DNA from: Paramecium octaurelia
Lineage: Eukaryota > Ciliophora > Oligohymenophorea > Peniculida > Parameciidae
Reading direction: 5' to 3'
DNA length: 64,000 nt
NCBI GenBank assembly: GCA_905182995.1
Contig: CAJJDP010000013.1
Location: 730,199 to 794,198 of the forward strand
Numbering within the stretch: position 1 is the first letter of the stretch; each line of letters begins with the position of its first letter. Below the pieces are notes generated by a model. That model had not been told where the DNA came from. It worked only from the letters and a program-made list of their open reading frames with translations, and made no database searches. The position numbers and the translations under genes are program-made. Shown here piece after piece: positions 38,297 to 51,751 of this stretch.

Positions 38297-39981
38297 ATGT
38301 TAAAAACATTGTTTATTTTTCTAATAAAGTTAAATTTTTATTGTTATTTCAATAATTGCGAAGTAGAAGTAGCATGTCGGAAATAAATAGTAAAACAAAG
38401 GGTATAAACTTGGTAAGTGAAGTTATATTTCAATCCTCAACCTCTGATGTTTACATGATGGTACACTAACCTAAACTGATGGTGATCAGAGCGTTAAAAG
38501 ATAGTTCGATCCCAAGCACGTTTTTCAAATTATTAACCAACTCACCCAATCAGATAAAAGAGATAGTAAGTATTTGAGCATAAGCAATTGTGGATTTGGG
38601 TTTGGTTAGAATATCAGTGAATCAGACTATGATCTGTCCGCTAAGTTCTAAGATATTCGATTTTAAGCAAGCATTTCAACACTCCTGTTCAACTAGTGTG
38701 GACCTAGTAATTCAAAAGTTGCTCTCACAATGACACATTATTCAACATGCATAATATAATATAATTTCTAAAATTATTAAGGTAACTATTCTATCTCTTC
38801 ACCTTTTTGATATATTTCTCACCAGAAATTAAAAAAAAAATAATAATATATTCCTACCTTTGACAGAAATATGTTGAGCTATATATATGTAAATTCAAAG
38901 AAATTATAATTGATAAATCTCACATACTTTAATTTCTGGTTTATTCTATCCAAAAAAATATGGATCAACTTTTTGATACTTGTATTAATTAAATTAATAT
39001 GAATGGCCTAAACGAGAATGGCCATCAGTAAAGTTGCTACCTTTTTAAATATCGTATCCCCATCCAAATATAGGTCCTTAATTTGAACCACAGTAAATAG
39101 CATATTATTTGCATTCTTACTTCAAAGGATAAACTTAATCATGAGTTTATGAAAATATAAAAGATGATAATGTATCATCTTCAACATAGTTGTTTTTATT
39201 TGATTCTCATTTAGAAGGAGAGTATGCTCCAAAGATATAATCAATTTTTGATTAAAATACTATTAGTAAATTAGATTTACCATTAACCTTATTCCAAAAT
39301 TATTCATTATCTAATCCATCCTTTGCGCCTTAATAAATCAAAACTGATTATATCATTAATTTCTTAGTTTTCTCTTTTAAAGTATAAAATATTTTCATCC
39401 ATTAATCATCCTTAAGCAAATTTGGTTTTATACTATATAATTTTAAATACTTTTTATTACCAAATTTCAAATTATCATAATTTTTCTACTGTAGAGATAT
39501 TAGATTCTTTGATCATAATTGACTATCTAGATATAAAAATATATAAAATAAATTTCCCTTAAATTGTAGGTTATTATCATTTTTTCTTAGGAAATAATAA
39601 ATATTTTTTTGATTACAGTTTAGATTTTGTATTTTCTACCCAATAAATTAATTCTGATGTAAAGGTAGCTATTTGATCTATGAAAGTGTATGATCAGAAG
39701 GGATTTGGATTTGCTAGCTTAAAATATTAATAATGTCTAGTATAACATTCAAGCTACTATATATGAAGAATAATTCTAGAAATCTGTCATTCACAGTAAT
39801 GAAACCCCGTTTTAATGAGGCTTTCTAGATTTTATAAAATAAAAATAATTCATTAAACATCCCAGAAAAAATAACAAAAATTTTGAATTGCTAAGACAAC
39901 TCTCTCATCCTGTACTTCTAAGTAGGTGCATTAGAATATGTGTAAATTGATGTTATTAAATATAGATACTTGTTGGATTGA
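38297..39981 (+). pseudogene. Secreted or membrane protein gene, interrupted, unknown
   Basis: Starts 54 bp after the MORN-like gene. ATG 38297 begins a signal peptide (MLKTLFIFLIKLNFYCYF), then NNCEVEVACRKQIVKQRV and LYFNPQPL. About one base later the reading moves to another frame (HDGTLTQTDGDQSVKRQF, SNCGFGFGQNISESDYDLSA). Further blocks follow: EWPKREWPSVKLLPFQISY, YFLLPNFKLSQFFYC, IVGYYHFFLGNNKYFFDYSL, and finally MKPRFNEAFQILQNKNNSL with GALEYVQIDVIKYRYLLD before TGA 39979. Order and composition argue for one protein of about 550 residues, broken by several frame changes and TGA codons. Unfound introns may explain some breaks. No family is recognised. Confidence 0.45.
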
Positions 39982-39999
39982 AATAGCATTTAATACTTT

Positions 40000-40620
40000 T
40001 TTTTGAATGCTCTCTAATTCACCTTTTTGTCAGTTAATAGGGGTTTGTAGGGTTGTTCATAGTTTTTATGAGAGGCTCCTTCTTCAATTTCTCAAACTGT
40101 GGAATTGTGATGAATTTCCTAAAGAAGAGTATAATTCTTATAAACCTTATCCTTGATTTTTTGCCATAAATCTAGTTTTTCTTCAAACCACTTCTTTAAA
40201 GTGTTGCATTCTAAGTTCTTAATATTTCATTCTAGATCCCTCTGTAGATTACCACTAGTAATTATATGCATTTTAATTAATAAAAGACCTTTATCTATTG
40301 GGCGCTAGAATATTTTTAAATAAAAGCTGAATAACTTTTCTACCTTTTAGAAATTATACAGGTCTCCTGATGGTCTACTTAATTAGGAATTATCATTAAA
40401 ATTCATATTTGTATACACATGCCAAGTATTCTAATTTAATCCAGATATGAATACTTCATTAATCTAGAAGTATAAGGTTTTACATAATTACATAATTCAA
40501 TATCTACCTCTTAGTAACTTGACTCAGTCGGGTCATCAAGGCTAGTTTTGAATTGGAGAGTAGGAGGAACTTCTGTGGATGTTCCAATTATGAAATCATC
40601 AGCAATTCAAAATAAAATAA
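40000..40620 (-). pseudogene. Interrupted minus-strand coding tract, unknown
   Basis: On the minus strand a 20-nt intron (40464-40483) joins TLQFKTSLDDPTESSYQEVD and ELCNY to FISGLNQNTWHVYTNMNF, then RPSGDLYNFQKVEKLFSFYL, LLLIKMHIITSGNLQRDLE and KWFEEKLDLWQKIKDKVY. Two TGA codons lie in this otherwise continuous frame, and no start was found upstream. The second half is helical and charged, perhaps coiled coil. It converges with the plus-strand gene ending at 39981. No family is recognised. Confidence 0.45.
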
Positions 40621-41945
40621 TTTTTTAAGGTTTATTAGGTTTCCTGTCAAGTGTTTTTCAGTTCCAAATAAATAGTAGTTCATTTAATTTAAAAGTTGTA
40701 ACAGCGAAGTATTAATATCAAAGCATTACAAAAAACATTTTAATAAATGAAGCTGCCTTAATAGGATATTTATATTGTATAACAAAGTCTGATGTGTTGA
40801 AGATCTATTTGTGCTGCTATGAAAATAGAAGCATTGCTTTAAATGGTACATTATAAGCTCGAATAATTCATAAATTATAACATGTATAAAGATTTCTAGA
40901 ACTTGATTTAAACTGTTCATACAACTTAAAGTTCTATATGAGCTGATACTTCGAATGATTACACTTATGGTTAAATTTTTTTTGTTTTGATTACATTAAC
41001 TTCGAATTTAGAATTTGTAAGACTTATTCATCGTGTAATCATGCTTTCTTAAAGACCTAAGAAGGGAAAAATTGCTAAAAGAAATCATACCCAAGATATC
41101 TATTATTATTACATTTCTTTATCTTCATATATCAACTTCCATTCTCTTGTCCGTCTTCCAAAATTTTCATTATACTATTGAAGATTCCAACCCATTTAAC
41201 TGATTTATTTAAATATCAATTATTAAGACCGAAGGTTTCTTCAAATATTATCACTAAATATATAAATTTACATTCATAAGTAATAAAATTGAAAATTTTT
41301 GTACGGATTCTTCTATAATTTCTTTAATCCAAATTATTCCATCAATGTCGCAACTGCCTTTCAACCATCTAGGATGTTCTATTTGTGAGTTTTTAAATGT
41401 TCAAAAACATTATTTGGATTTTTTAAATTATAAATTCAGGATTTAAAGGGTAATTTTTTTTAATATTTGACTTTAGTTCATATTGGATATAAAAAAGGAC
41501 TTATATATTAATACATGTTGTACTCTAAAAAATAGTTGATATTTTCATGAAAAATTAATAAAAGATTTCAGAATTATAAATCAATGTCAGTATCAAAGAG
41601 TCCTATATTTTTTGGAATCATCTTATCCTCTAAATAATCCGTTTATATAGGAAATTGATATTCCTATATAAGGTTAAATTTAATATGCGAAGAAATCAAG
41701 ATAAATAGCATATTATTGGACTTGTTGTTATAGATGAAAGCCAACTTGTATGATTATTGATATATAGATATAGTTTTATTTATATATGCTAATTTATCAA
41801 ATTTTATTACTGAAATTTCAATCTTAAATTAGTGATGTTTATTTCATTCTTTACATATTATTTTTTACAATGCTGGTTATTCCCCTAAAATAAAATTGAA
41901 ATTATTACAATTGCCCATCGGATTTTTTCATTAAAAAAAGTTACC
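40621..41945. other. Stretch without a supported gene
   Basis: Contains a short plus-strand coding-like piece near 40735-40860 (INEAALIGYLYCITKSDVLK) that is not sustained. The rest is AT-rich with TGA in all frames. It separates the interrupted minus-strand tract from the 3' end of the giant gene. Confidence 0.35.
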
Positions 41946-44900
41946 TCAATTTTTAGATATTCCTTTGAGTCTTATCCTCTTCTATCTCAATTTTGCTAAC
42001 TTTCCCCCCAAAAACTTAGTGAATTTAAAATTAGGTTTGAAAGAATAAAATCCTTAAAATAATGAAGCTAAAACTAGCAACCTGTATTTTTTATAATAGA
42101 CTTTTAGAATACTAACAATAAATGGGTAGCTCAATATAATGCTGGTAATAAAGAGTAAAACTTGAATGAGCGCTGAAAAATTAAATTACTCTTATTATTC
42201 ACATATATATTTAACAGCTGCAAAAAATATAGCTATAGAGCAAAATTGACTGCTCTAAATATCCAATAAATTAAGCTTCAAAAGAATAAAGGGTTTATAA
42301 TTCAAGGCAATCAACTAGTAAAACAATAAACAAAGCCCTAATAATGTTGCTTTCAAAAATATGTCAGTTTCAAAGTAGATTAAAATAATAATAATAATGG
42401 TTTTCTTCCACAATTTGATCATTTCCCAAAAATAGTTTTATTAAGTATATTCATTAAATAAATATCCTACATGTCTTCTAAACTTTATCTTATTATGGTT
42501 TTCTCTATTTATGTACAAAATTAGAAACAACAATAAGGGTATGATCAATCCAATTAATGCAGATCCAGGAATTGCAAATCCTTTTATCCATGAGATATGG
42601 CTTTCTGATCCATATATCAAAGATACATCACCAGAGATATAATCTAAATTTGATATTTTTCTAACAGCCAGAATCGAAAAAAATCTAATACTATAAATTT
42701 AAATTACTAGTTAATCAAGGATGCGTAATTTTAGATATACAAGTATAAAATCGAAATAGATACGATTCTCATTCTAAATTTAGTTTTGGTCAGAACAGAT
42801 AAGACTTTATACCCAATATAAATGATTAATATCTGAGCAACCATTAGCACAATCATCACCAAAATTCTACTGTAGATTAACTCAATCCCTTAGATTTCAG
42901 CCAAAATGCATTCAAAATAATTCGCCATAAAATAGGATGTATCACTTGATTATTTTACAAAACTCAACGAAAAAGAGAAGCTAATATTGAATGTAAAAAT
43001 AAGAGAAAAAATCCATAAATAATTGAGAAATAATTTAAGTAAAATACTTTCATGATCTAAATACATTTGTTAAATTACCTTAATTTAGTTTAAATAATAT
43101 TTCGACAAATTTTTATCTAATCTTGAGCTATGCAAATAGTTAATTAGATTTTTCAATACTACTGATGGTTAATAAAGTTGAGAGGATAGCCCTATTATAA
43201 GTAAATTTAATGTACCAAATTGATATTAAGAAAAAGGTCAATAACAATTTTGAAAATTCTTAACATTATTTACATTCTAATTGCTTCTAATCCTTAAAGA
43301 ATGATCCAGCTCCTCTTATATCATATCGATCACATTCTTCGCACAATCCTCCAATGTGTCCCTAAGAACAAAGGTCATTTCCAAAAGTCCATCCTCCTTC
43401 ACAATAAATTGGATTTTTAAAGCATAATTCTGTATAATCTGAAATTTAATTCGGCCTCCAAAACCCAGCCTTAAGCTAAATTTTATTAGAAGTAATGGCA
43501 TCAAATTTATTCTTATCAAAAATAGAGCATTTTGTAGTGTTATATGTTACAGAATAGAATCCCTATAAAGGCTGGCATATTTGACATCCAGAATAAACAT
43601 AGAATTCTCCTAATTAGCACATAAAACTATTGACTTTCATTCTATAGGCTAGTTAATCATCCTAGTATGAGGTATTGCAATAAACTAAAATTTCTTAAAT
43701 ATTGTTTTCCTGCTTATATGGATCTATGTCAAATTTCAAAGAACCAAGGTAAAAACCCTTATTATCCTAATTAAAAGTGATTTTGGATATTCTAAGAGAT
43801 TCAATCATTTTTTCAGTATTATCATAAATTTATTATTCGACATTGCAAGTTGAATTTTCAAAATTGATTAATAATTCATTCATACTGTTTTTAAACAGAA
43901 TGCTTATATCATATATATAAGCTTAATATTTTTACTGCTATGGATTATAAAGCTCATAACTTTATATTTCTTAACCACTAGGAATAAATAAGACATTCGT
44001 TAATTTGGTGTGGTCTTAGGATATAATTTTGTAAGGCTTTAAATATAGAACTTAATATTAACGGTTTTCAATTAATTTTTATTGTGAAAACATTTCTATT
44101 AGATTGATTTACAAACTCAAATGCTAAGGTAATTCATTAATGTTATTTAAAGATAAGCTAGCAAAATTTAATAAGATAAGAGACTTAATAAAATTATTTT
44201 TAGTTAAACTGCTATTCCCAAATAAATATATCCCTCCTGCTTCTGCAGCTTTATTATTACAAATTAAAGAAGTACTTATAGTAAATCTTTAAGAGCCCTC
44301 TGAAAAATATAAACCACCTCCTATTTATGAAGCTGTATTATTCAAAAGAATGGAATTTATTAAATTAAATTTTTAATTTTTGATAAAAATTCCTGCACCT
44401 TACTGCCCCTGATTAGAAATGAAGATTGAATTTTCAATTTATATTATGCTCTCTATCTTTGTATCTGATTTTGAAAATATACACCCAAAATTTTTTATGG
44501 AGTTCATAATACATGATACTTCTGAGATAAGAGCTTTTTAGAAATCAATTAATTCAAAATATATTAAGCCATTCCAACAATTTTAACAATCGTTATTAAA
44601 TAACATAATTCTAGTAAATAAAACTTGAGTTTGATTACTGATGGTTTTCAATTTAATCAAAGATCCATTCTAATTCGAATTTGAAACAGTTTCCTCAAAA
44701 AAGGTTGATACCAAACTTTGTTGATTAATCTGATTTGATAATTAATTAGTTTTTAAATTGCATGAGGAAAAATCAAGTTGAATATGATTATAATTAAATT
44801 AGTATTAATTTAGGTTACTAAATTTAAAATCTAGAAGATTTTAAATAGTAATATTATCAAAATGAATCTTGGTTTACACCTCATCACTTTATTAAACGTC

Positions 44901-47900
44901 TATTAAATTTAAGGGATAAAATATTTAAATATTTGTGAACTTGCAATTTGCAATTTTAATTTATTTTGAATCAATAATATTTATGATCGACGATAATAAT
45001 ATTCCATCTATTATCATTTGATTTAAAGTTAATTTACATCGAACAAAATTCATTATTGCATTATCAGAAAGCATTTTTTGCCTTTAAGCTAAACTAACTT
45101 TTCCAATAGATTAAATAAAATTTAAAAAAGCTTTCTCAGTCTAAATAATTGTAAAATTGTTGATTTTAACATTATTCTATAAAAAGGTTTGGGAATCAGA
45201 TTTAAAATTCAAGATTTAATCAATAAGGGAGAAACAGTCCCTTGCAATGACATTTTTTATTTCTAGATTATTTTTTGAAGAAGATGGATATATTGAAAAG
45301 ATTGATGATGATAGTTTATTTAAAACATCTGATACAATAATATTATTAAGGTAAAGTGTTAACAAACTTTTCTTCCCATTTATTGGAAAAGCACCATCCT
45401 ATTCTAATGTTGAAATTAATAAATTATGAGCGTGATTAATAATACAGTTTGTTATAACCACTATTCCATCTCCTTGTAAATTAATTTTAAAAACTTGACT
45501 ACCTGATGTTTTAATAAAACTAAATAAACCATTATTAAATGTAAATTTATTTACCGTTGTTTATAAAGCCCCTCCTATAGTTTCAATATTATATGATTGA
45601 GAGATAATGTAAGTAATTTCATCTTCATTAAAATTGTCTTAAAATTGAATTTCGTAATATTTAACCCAAAACTCTTGATTATGGTAATTATGATTTTAGA
45701 CTTAAAAGTTTTCTATCTATATTTCATTAGAAAATATTGAAATGTATGATAGGGAAGAATTTGTTAGAGAATTATTAGAGCAAGTGAAATTTTTTATCAT
45801 TAAAAGACCTTATCCTGAATCGACATAAAAAAGACTTGCTGAGGCTTCAGAAGGATCTTTATTATATTAATGAAAAATATTCTCTTCAAAGTGTAATTAA
45901 TCTAATTCAATTATTTAAGGCTTTTGAGATAATAATTCAATTATAGAAAATAATTTTCCTAATTATTATTTGATTAATAAGTTTCCAAAAGCTCTAAGGT
46001 TTTGAATTTTTATATGCTCGTTTGAGTTTAACATAATCAATGGATTTGATTAAATCGAAATTATTGATTGATCCATACTAAATATATTTTTAAGTTAAAT
46101 AAAATTTAGAGTTAGATCAACAAACCCAGAAACTTATAATAATTACGAGTGAGATATATAATTTTATAGGCATTCTGATGTTCGTTAAACTTTTAGTTCT
46201 TATAATTAATTTTCATAAATTACATTTTCAATTTTTATCAAAGAAACTGATATTAATGATAAAAAATGATAATTGTACGTATTTTTTATGAAGATATTTT
46301 AAACTGTTAAATTAAAGCAGTTAATTATTATAAGATGCTATTCTTAATAGGAGGTTATAATGTTTTCTTGAAAATAAATGCCGTTTAATAACAACTTAGT
46401 TTATGATATTGATTGCTTAAATTCTGTAACAAATATTTAAGAATTATAAATAGTATTTCTTGAAATTTCAATTTAATTCAACTAAATTTCTTATTTTTCA
46501 TTGATTGATGATAGATATGATATAAATTAAAATGATATTAAATCATTATCCTTGATTAAAAAATCCTAAAAATTAAATTCTTAATTTAATGTAATGAATT
46601 TTAAGTTCATCATCCTATTTTTCAAAATTGAAAGTTTATTGATAGTAAAAGTGGTTCTCTCATTGCTATAAATAAAGCTTGAGTTTTTAAATAGTGAGTT
46701 TGTTATTTACACATCATTAATTATCACATTAGAAAATAGATTTTGATTCAACATGAAGTTTGCTATTGATGAATTATAAAATTCGCAAGAATCAATAGTA
46801 ATGTTTTTAATCATAATGGTTCTTTAAGCGTTTTAAAATTAAAATAAATTAGAATTTGTGAAATTACAATTCTGAAGTCTAAAATTATCAATTATCATTG
46901 TGTCGCCTAAATCTGTAAAATAAATATTAAATAAGAGAGAATTTACAATACTGCTATCAAATATTAATAAATTTTTCAGATATACATTAGAGAAATTATC
47001 TCCTTGAATAGATAATGATATTGCATTTTGTTGAGCCGAATAAAATTGAGTATCAATTATTTTTAAATCTATAGGATTGCCCCTGTTTCTAAATATTAAA
47101 TCTAAGGAAGTGTAAATTTTAAATTTGATATTTGCTAATACAATAAAATCAAATTTAAAAATTGTGACAGCATATGAATACTTTGAAAAAGCAGGGGACG
47201 TAGTTCCTAAAATCTTCAATCTTGTAATTTGCATAGAAAAAATATTTTCCTTAAAATAATTCTAAAGAATTTGACTATCGGAGTATAATTGGCAGAATTC
47301 TGCTAGTTGTAAAGTAAGAGTAATTTCCTTAATGCCAATATTGTTAAAATATTGGTAACTATATATTTCTATTACCTATTATTCAATTCTGTCGAGAGAA
47401 TTGCAATCAGTATCATCCTAAATTAAAAAATAGTTAAATAGCATACATAAAATATTTCTAAATTGTTCTCACAATTGTTGTTTATACAATATTATGCAAT
47501 TTGTAAATATGGATCAATTTAAATTTATTCAAGAGGAATTTATTAAAGACATCTATAAGTGTAAATGGTATTTTCTGGGGTGGTTATAAAATATGGATTT
47601 ATTTGCTATTTTATTATGGGTAAATACATTTATTTCCTCAGTTGGTCTAATTTCACAAACTTGGCATAATTAGGAACATTGAAAACATTTTCCATCAGAT
47701 TAATTTCTTATAGGCTCTTAGTAATAATTTGATTTGCACTTAAAACATTAAAACCCATAGTCAGTATCTTTGCATTCAGAACACATTTAATCACAAATTA
47801 GATAACAAGCACTTTGTATCTTTTCATAACCTGGTATGCATTCAATGATTACAATATAAGGTAAATATACAAAGTCAAATTAAATTGGACTGTTAGGTAA

Positions 47901-50412
47901 AAATTACATTGTAAAGCCTTGAATTAACCATTTCCAAGGATCTAAACTGTTCATTCCAAAACATTATTTTGAGAAACTCTCTAAACAAGGGCTGCAAACT
48001 CCAGTTGAGGTAGACACCATCTAATAATCTTCACAAAGTAAGCATTTAAGAGTAGATTACGGAGTTTTGATACATTGTTTACAATTAAGAATATGGGATT
48101 GACAATTTGTGATTTCCAGAGCTTGAGTAAAATCGTCAATAGCAGAAAGAATGCAAATTTCTTAATATTAAAAATTAATATAGGATCGGAGGCAATTTTA
48201 TTAAGACGGCTTCTTAAAAATACACTCTCCAATTGTGAAATCAAAGATGTATTTTTCAGCACATTAAGCACAACCTTCTAAAATTTCTTCATCAATAAGA
48301 GAGTAACTTCCATCTTAGATTTCCTCATAAATAAAAGAATAATTATCTGAAGAGCCTAGAGTAGTTTTAGTTGGATCGCTTGCAAAATAATTAAAACAAT
48401 ATAAGCAATTTTTTATTTTGCAAGCTACACAATTTTATTGAAAATTCTAGTATTTAGGAGGATCACAAAGTTAATAATAGGAGCGGTGAAGGATTTAATC
48501 TTTTAATTAATTTAAATTTGTTTATAAAGCGTAACATTTCACACAATTTAATCCACATGAGTAGCAGTTTTCATTTATTGATTTAGAGGTTGAAAAAAAA
48601 TCTTAAAATTGATCTAGTTTTTCAATTTAATCATATGATGGAGTAATTATTATTTTGCAATCAGGGCAGTATTGTAAATCATTGCCCACAAAAGTATATT
48701 ATAACTATTCGTCTTAAAACTATTGTGATACCTTTCCATCTTTATCTGTATATAAAGTTGTTTAACAAGTTAGTGTTTGAGCCCATTTTCTAGGATTCAA
48801 CACGCATTCCAAACAGGTTATCAAATTTTTATTTATTAATGATGGGCTTAATTATATGAAAATAATACCATTATTAGCAATCACCTTCAAATTCGAAATA
48901 ACCATATTTGCATTCCTCTTTCGATACCTTTTCTTGGTTTAAATTAAGGTTTAAAACTTCATAATTAACACAATTATTATTAACATCAATTGTTCCATAT
49001 TCACAAATACACTACTTAAAATCTGGTAAATATCTTCGATTTGATTCCTAAAAACATGATAGGCAATCGTCTTTTGTTGGACCATCACATTCTTCGCAAG
49101 TTGGGTGGCAACTTATTGATTGATCATCATTATCTAAACAATTATAAAATTGGAACCCAACAATTGATATTGTTAGGTAGTCGGATTAAGATTATAATAA
49201 ATTCCCATATAATAACTTAAATTACACTTTATTAAAATGCTAAACATCTAAGTTTATATTAAATTCTTCTTTATCAACATCTTTGTAAAAAGTAATAGAT
49301 ATAAAAATTGAATTCTATAATTTCTTTACTGATACATAATGCCATAATTTAATATCAGAGGTTACATCAATTGATTCAGACTTTAAGAAAGGATTACTTG
49401 AAAAGTCTAAATCGATAGCTGGAAAAGTATAGTTATAGGTTGTTATAATAATTTGGTTCTAAATAGATGAGATCTTGTAAAATAATTAAAAAGCACACAA
49501 ATTTTTTTGAATTAATTGGGGATGCTAAAAATTACCAGATAATCTTATAAATTAAAAATCGAATTCATCATTGGATGAATAAATTTCTTATATTTTTACC
49601 CAACCAGATAATAAAAATTCTTAACAATTAGGGTTTTGAGAAACAAATTCATGTAAGTCTTATTTTTCTATTGTTACATCTGTTATCCTGGTCATTAAAC
49701 TTAATTCACAGTCACAATCTGTTTTATAGTCCTCTTAGACGAAGTTGATAAAAGAATCAGGGTTTTTTGAAAAACAATTCTCAAAATACATAATATCTCC
49801 TGGAAAATAGGATAGGATATCTCTTTCAAAAAGTTGAAGTGAAATATCTTGGGGTACAATGAAATCACCTCCGACTATGATTTTTAATTATGAATAATCT
49901 ATTGGAAACATTAATTAAATTGTTTTTGAATATATTTAATTCTTGCCGTCCAATAAATATATTATGGCTTTTTATTCTATAGGGTTTATATTGAATCCTT
50001 TAAAATACCAAACAAATTCATATTCAGTATAATCTATTAGATCCTCATCTTTAATATCTCCAACATCCTTATCAAAAAATAGAAAATATTTCTTGATTGT
50101 TCTATTCTCATGATCAATGCATTCATAAAATATAAATTGTAATTTATTGTTCGCCATATCCTATATTCTAAACATATGAAAACAACTACTATCTAGTATT
50201 CCAATAGTTCCAATTTGTACTATATTACTAAGGGGAACATATCTACTCCACACACCTACCCCAGCACAACAAGCATCATTTTGATGAGTACTTTCCATTG
50301 AAAATGTTTAAATAGGGTAAATATCTGATAATTTTATAATCATACAGCAAGTGGATAGCTAAACTGCAAATATTGCAAGCAAATAACATGAAAAGATTTT
50401 CATTTTTATCAT
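41946..50412 (-). CDS. Giant Cys-rich, beta-helix-like, multi-pass membrane protein
   Basis: ATG 50410-50412 to TGA 41946-41948. Three introns (48847-48868, 43057-43078, 42685-42707) leave exactly 8400 nt, 2799 residues. Signal peptide MIKMKIFSCYLLAIFAVQL; unique domain to about residue 420; furin/EGF-like Cys-rich part to about 970 (SCHPTCEECDGPTKDDCLSC, CAEKYIFDF); then about 1260 residues of N-x-x-F/I-x-N pattern (FRLQNCNFTNSNLF) like a parallel beta-helix of the pectin-lyase kind. A second Cys knot (GHIGGLCEECDRYDIRGAG, about residue 2342) is followed by many membrane segments to the end (SALIGLIIPLLLFLILY). The layout matches large ciliate surface proteins, perhaps adhesins or receptors; that role is inferred. 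Frame phase was checked at the start, near 47234, near 43361 and at the end. Confidence 0.85.
42685..48868 (-). other. Three introns of the giant gene
   Basis: 48847-48868 (22 nt), 43057-43078 (22 nt) and 42685-42707 (23 nt). All are GT...AG on the minus strand. They join EGDCQQC/PSLINK, LNQ/DHESILLK and ASLINQ/FFSILAV. Three introns in 8.5 kb is sparse compared with 14 in the 2-kb TPR gene. Confidence 0.8.
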
Positions 50413-50709
50413 AATAATTAAATTTTGTAAATCTTTTTTAAATCATTTTCATGACTTAATTTACCTCTTGTGTTTCAACAAAAGTTTATATTAGGGCACA
50501 TTATTACATTCTTTAGAAAAAGTATAGACAAATAAGAAAATTAAATAAATGTGAAAAGACTTTATTTACATTAATTATTAATTAAAATCACATCTTTATT
50601 AAGGCAAGGTAATTATTTAGCTATGAATTAATTTTAGACAAATTCATATTCTAACTTATTTAGCTAAGAATAAGCTTATTATATAGGTAGAGAAAAAATT
50701 CTTGATTTA
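50413..50709. other. Intergenic gap, probable divergent promoter region
   Basis: About 300 bp between the start of the giant minus-strand gene and a plus-strand coding tract. AT-rich, no motif called. Confidence 0.3.
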
Positions 50710-51751
50710 ATGTAAAAATTTTGTAGGTTAGAGAAAAATTATTCAATTAATACAAATTTTAATTTACCTCAAATGATTAATTCATTTACTCATAGATAAA
50801 AAAGAAGTGCTTCTATTGTTAATGCTTCAGCAAATATATTTTCCTAATATAACTTTATTATTAGTGAATTTTAAACATCAACCTTGAATTTTAATCCTTC
50901 AAAGACTATACAACTTCTAAATTCAAAAACTTAAGATGTATAATCACAAGCACTCCTTGACATTCTTTGGGAAAGACTTTAGTTGTTTTTAGGTTCACAA
51001 TGTACGCGATCAAAGATATTTGATAAAGGATGTTTAAAATGTTGAAAAAGGTAAACATTAACCTAAAAATGTTGTATAATCATAATATTTTGGAAGTGTT
51101 TGCGAAGTTAATGAATGGACTCATTCAATTGAAAAAAGTCCATTGTATATATTAAATTGATTAAAACAAAATCATGACCAAATTTAAAGAGTCAAAGAAT
51201 AAAATGTAGAGTAAGGAATATATTTAGATATAATTCCAGGAAAAATTAGTGAAATTTAAAAGTGTGTGCCAGCTATGATGCTTATTTAATAAAATTAGGA
51301 TTTGCATAAGATGTCGATGATAGATAAATTTGAAAGTGGATAATAATAATAAAATATTGAAAAAGAGTAGACCACTCTGAAGGATATTTTCACCTTTTAA
51401 GCTATACAATTACAAGTAAGGCTTGTGTAAACCTATATAAACAAAAAAGCTTATAAAAATAAATTAGTTTAGCTGCTAGTCGAAAGAAAAGAAGAATTCT
51501 TCAAGTGTTCCAGGCATTCTTAATTCAAGAACATGAAAAGCTCAATATGTAAATTCTAATGAAAATCAAGATATGGTAATTTTGGAAGAGGCAAATACAG
51601 TGATTTTGTACTGATAAGTACTTCATTATGACAATTTATTTTCCGATATTTAATTAATACGGAAGAATTAAAAAGGTTTATTTGTAAAATCAAATATCCA
51701 TAAAGCAAGCATGAAGAAATCAAAGCCCTTAAAACTACTAATGAACGATGA
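50710..51751 (+). pseudogene. Interrupted coding tract, unknown
   Basis: A plus-strand frame opens at ATG 50710 (MQKFCRLEKNYSINTNF) or 50773 and reads QKRSASIVNASANIF and LWERLQLFLGSQCTRSKIF. After a break near 51040-51110, which could be an intron, it continues with CVPAMMLIQQNQDLHKMSM, LKDIFTFQAIQLQVRLVQ and VERKEEFFKCSRHSQF, ending at TGA 51749-51751. Several in-frame TGA codons interrupt the second half. Rich in Gln, Lys and Ser; probably soluble. No family is recognised. Confidence 0.4.

Noticed and set aside
39480-39720. Resemblance to a B9-type ciliary domain (GYYHFFLGNNKYFFDYSL, GFGFASLKY)
   Set aside because: The likeness is slight, the gene is interrupted, and a signal peptide argues against the usual B9 proteins; not strong enough to name.
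41950-42330. Plus-strand coding tract of about 110 codons
   Set aside because: It is the complement of the C-terminal membrane segments of the giant minus-strand gene, whose frame is continuous here.
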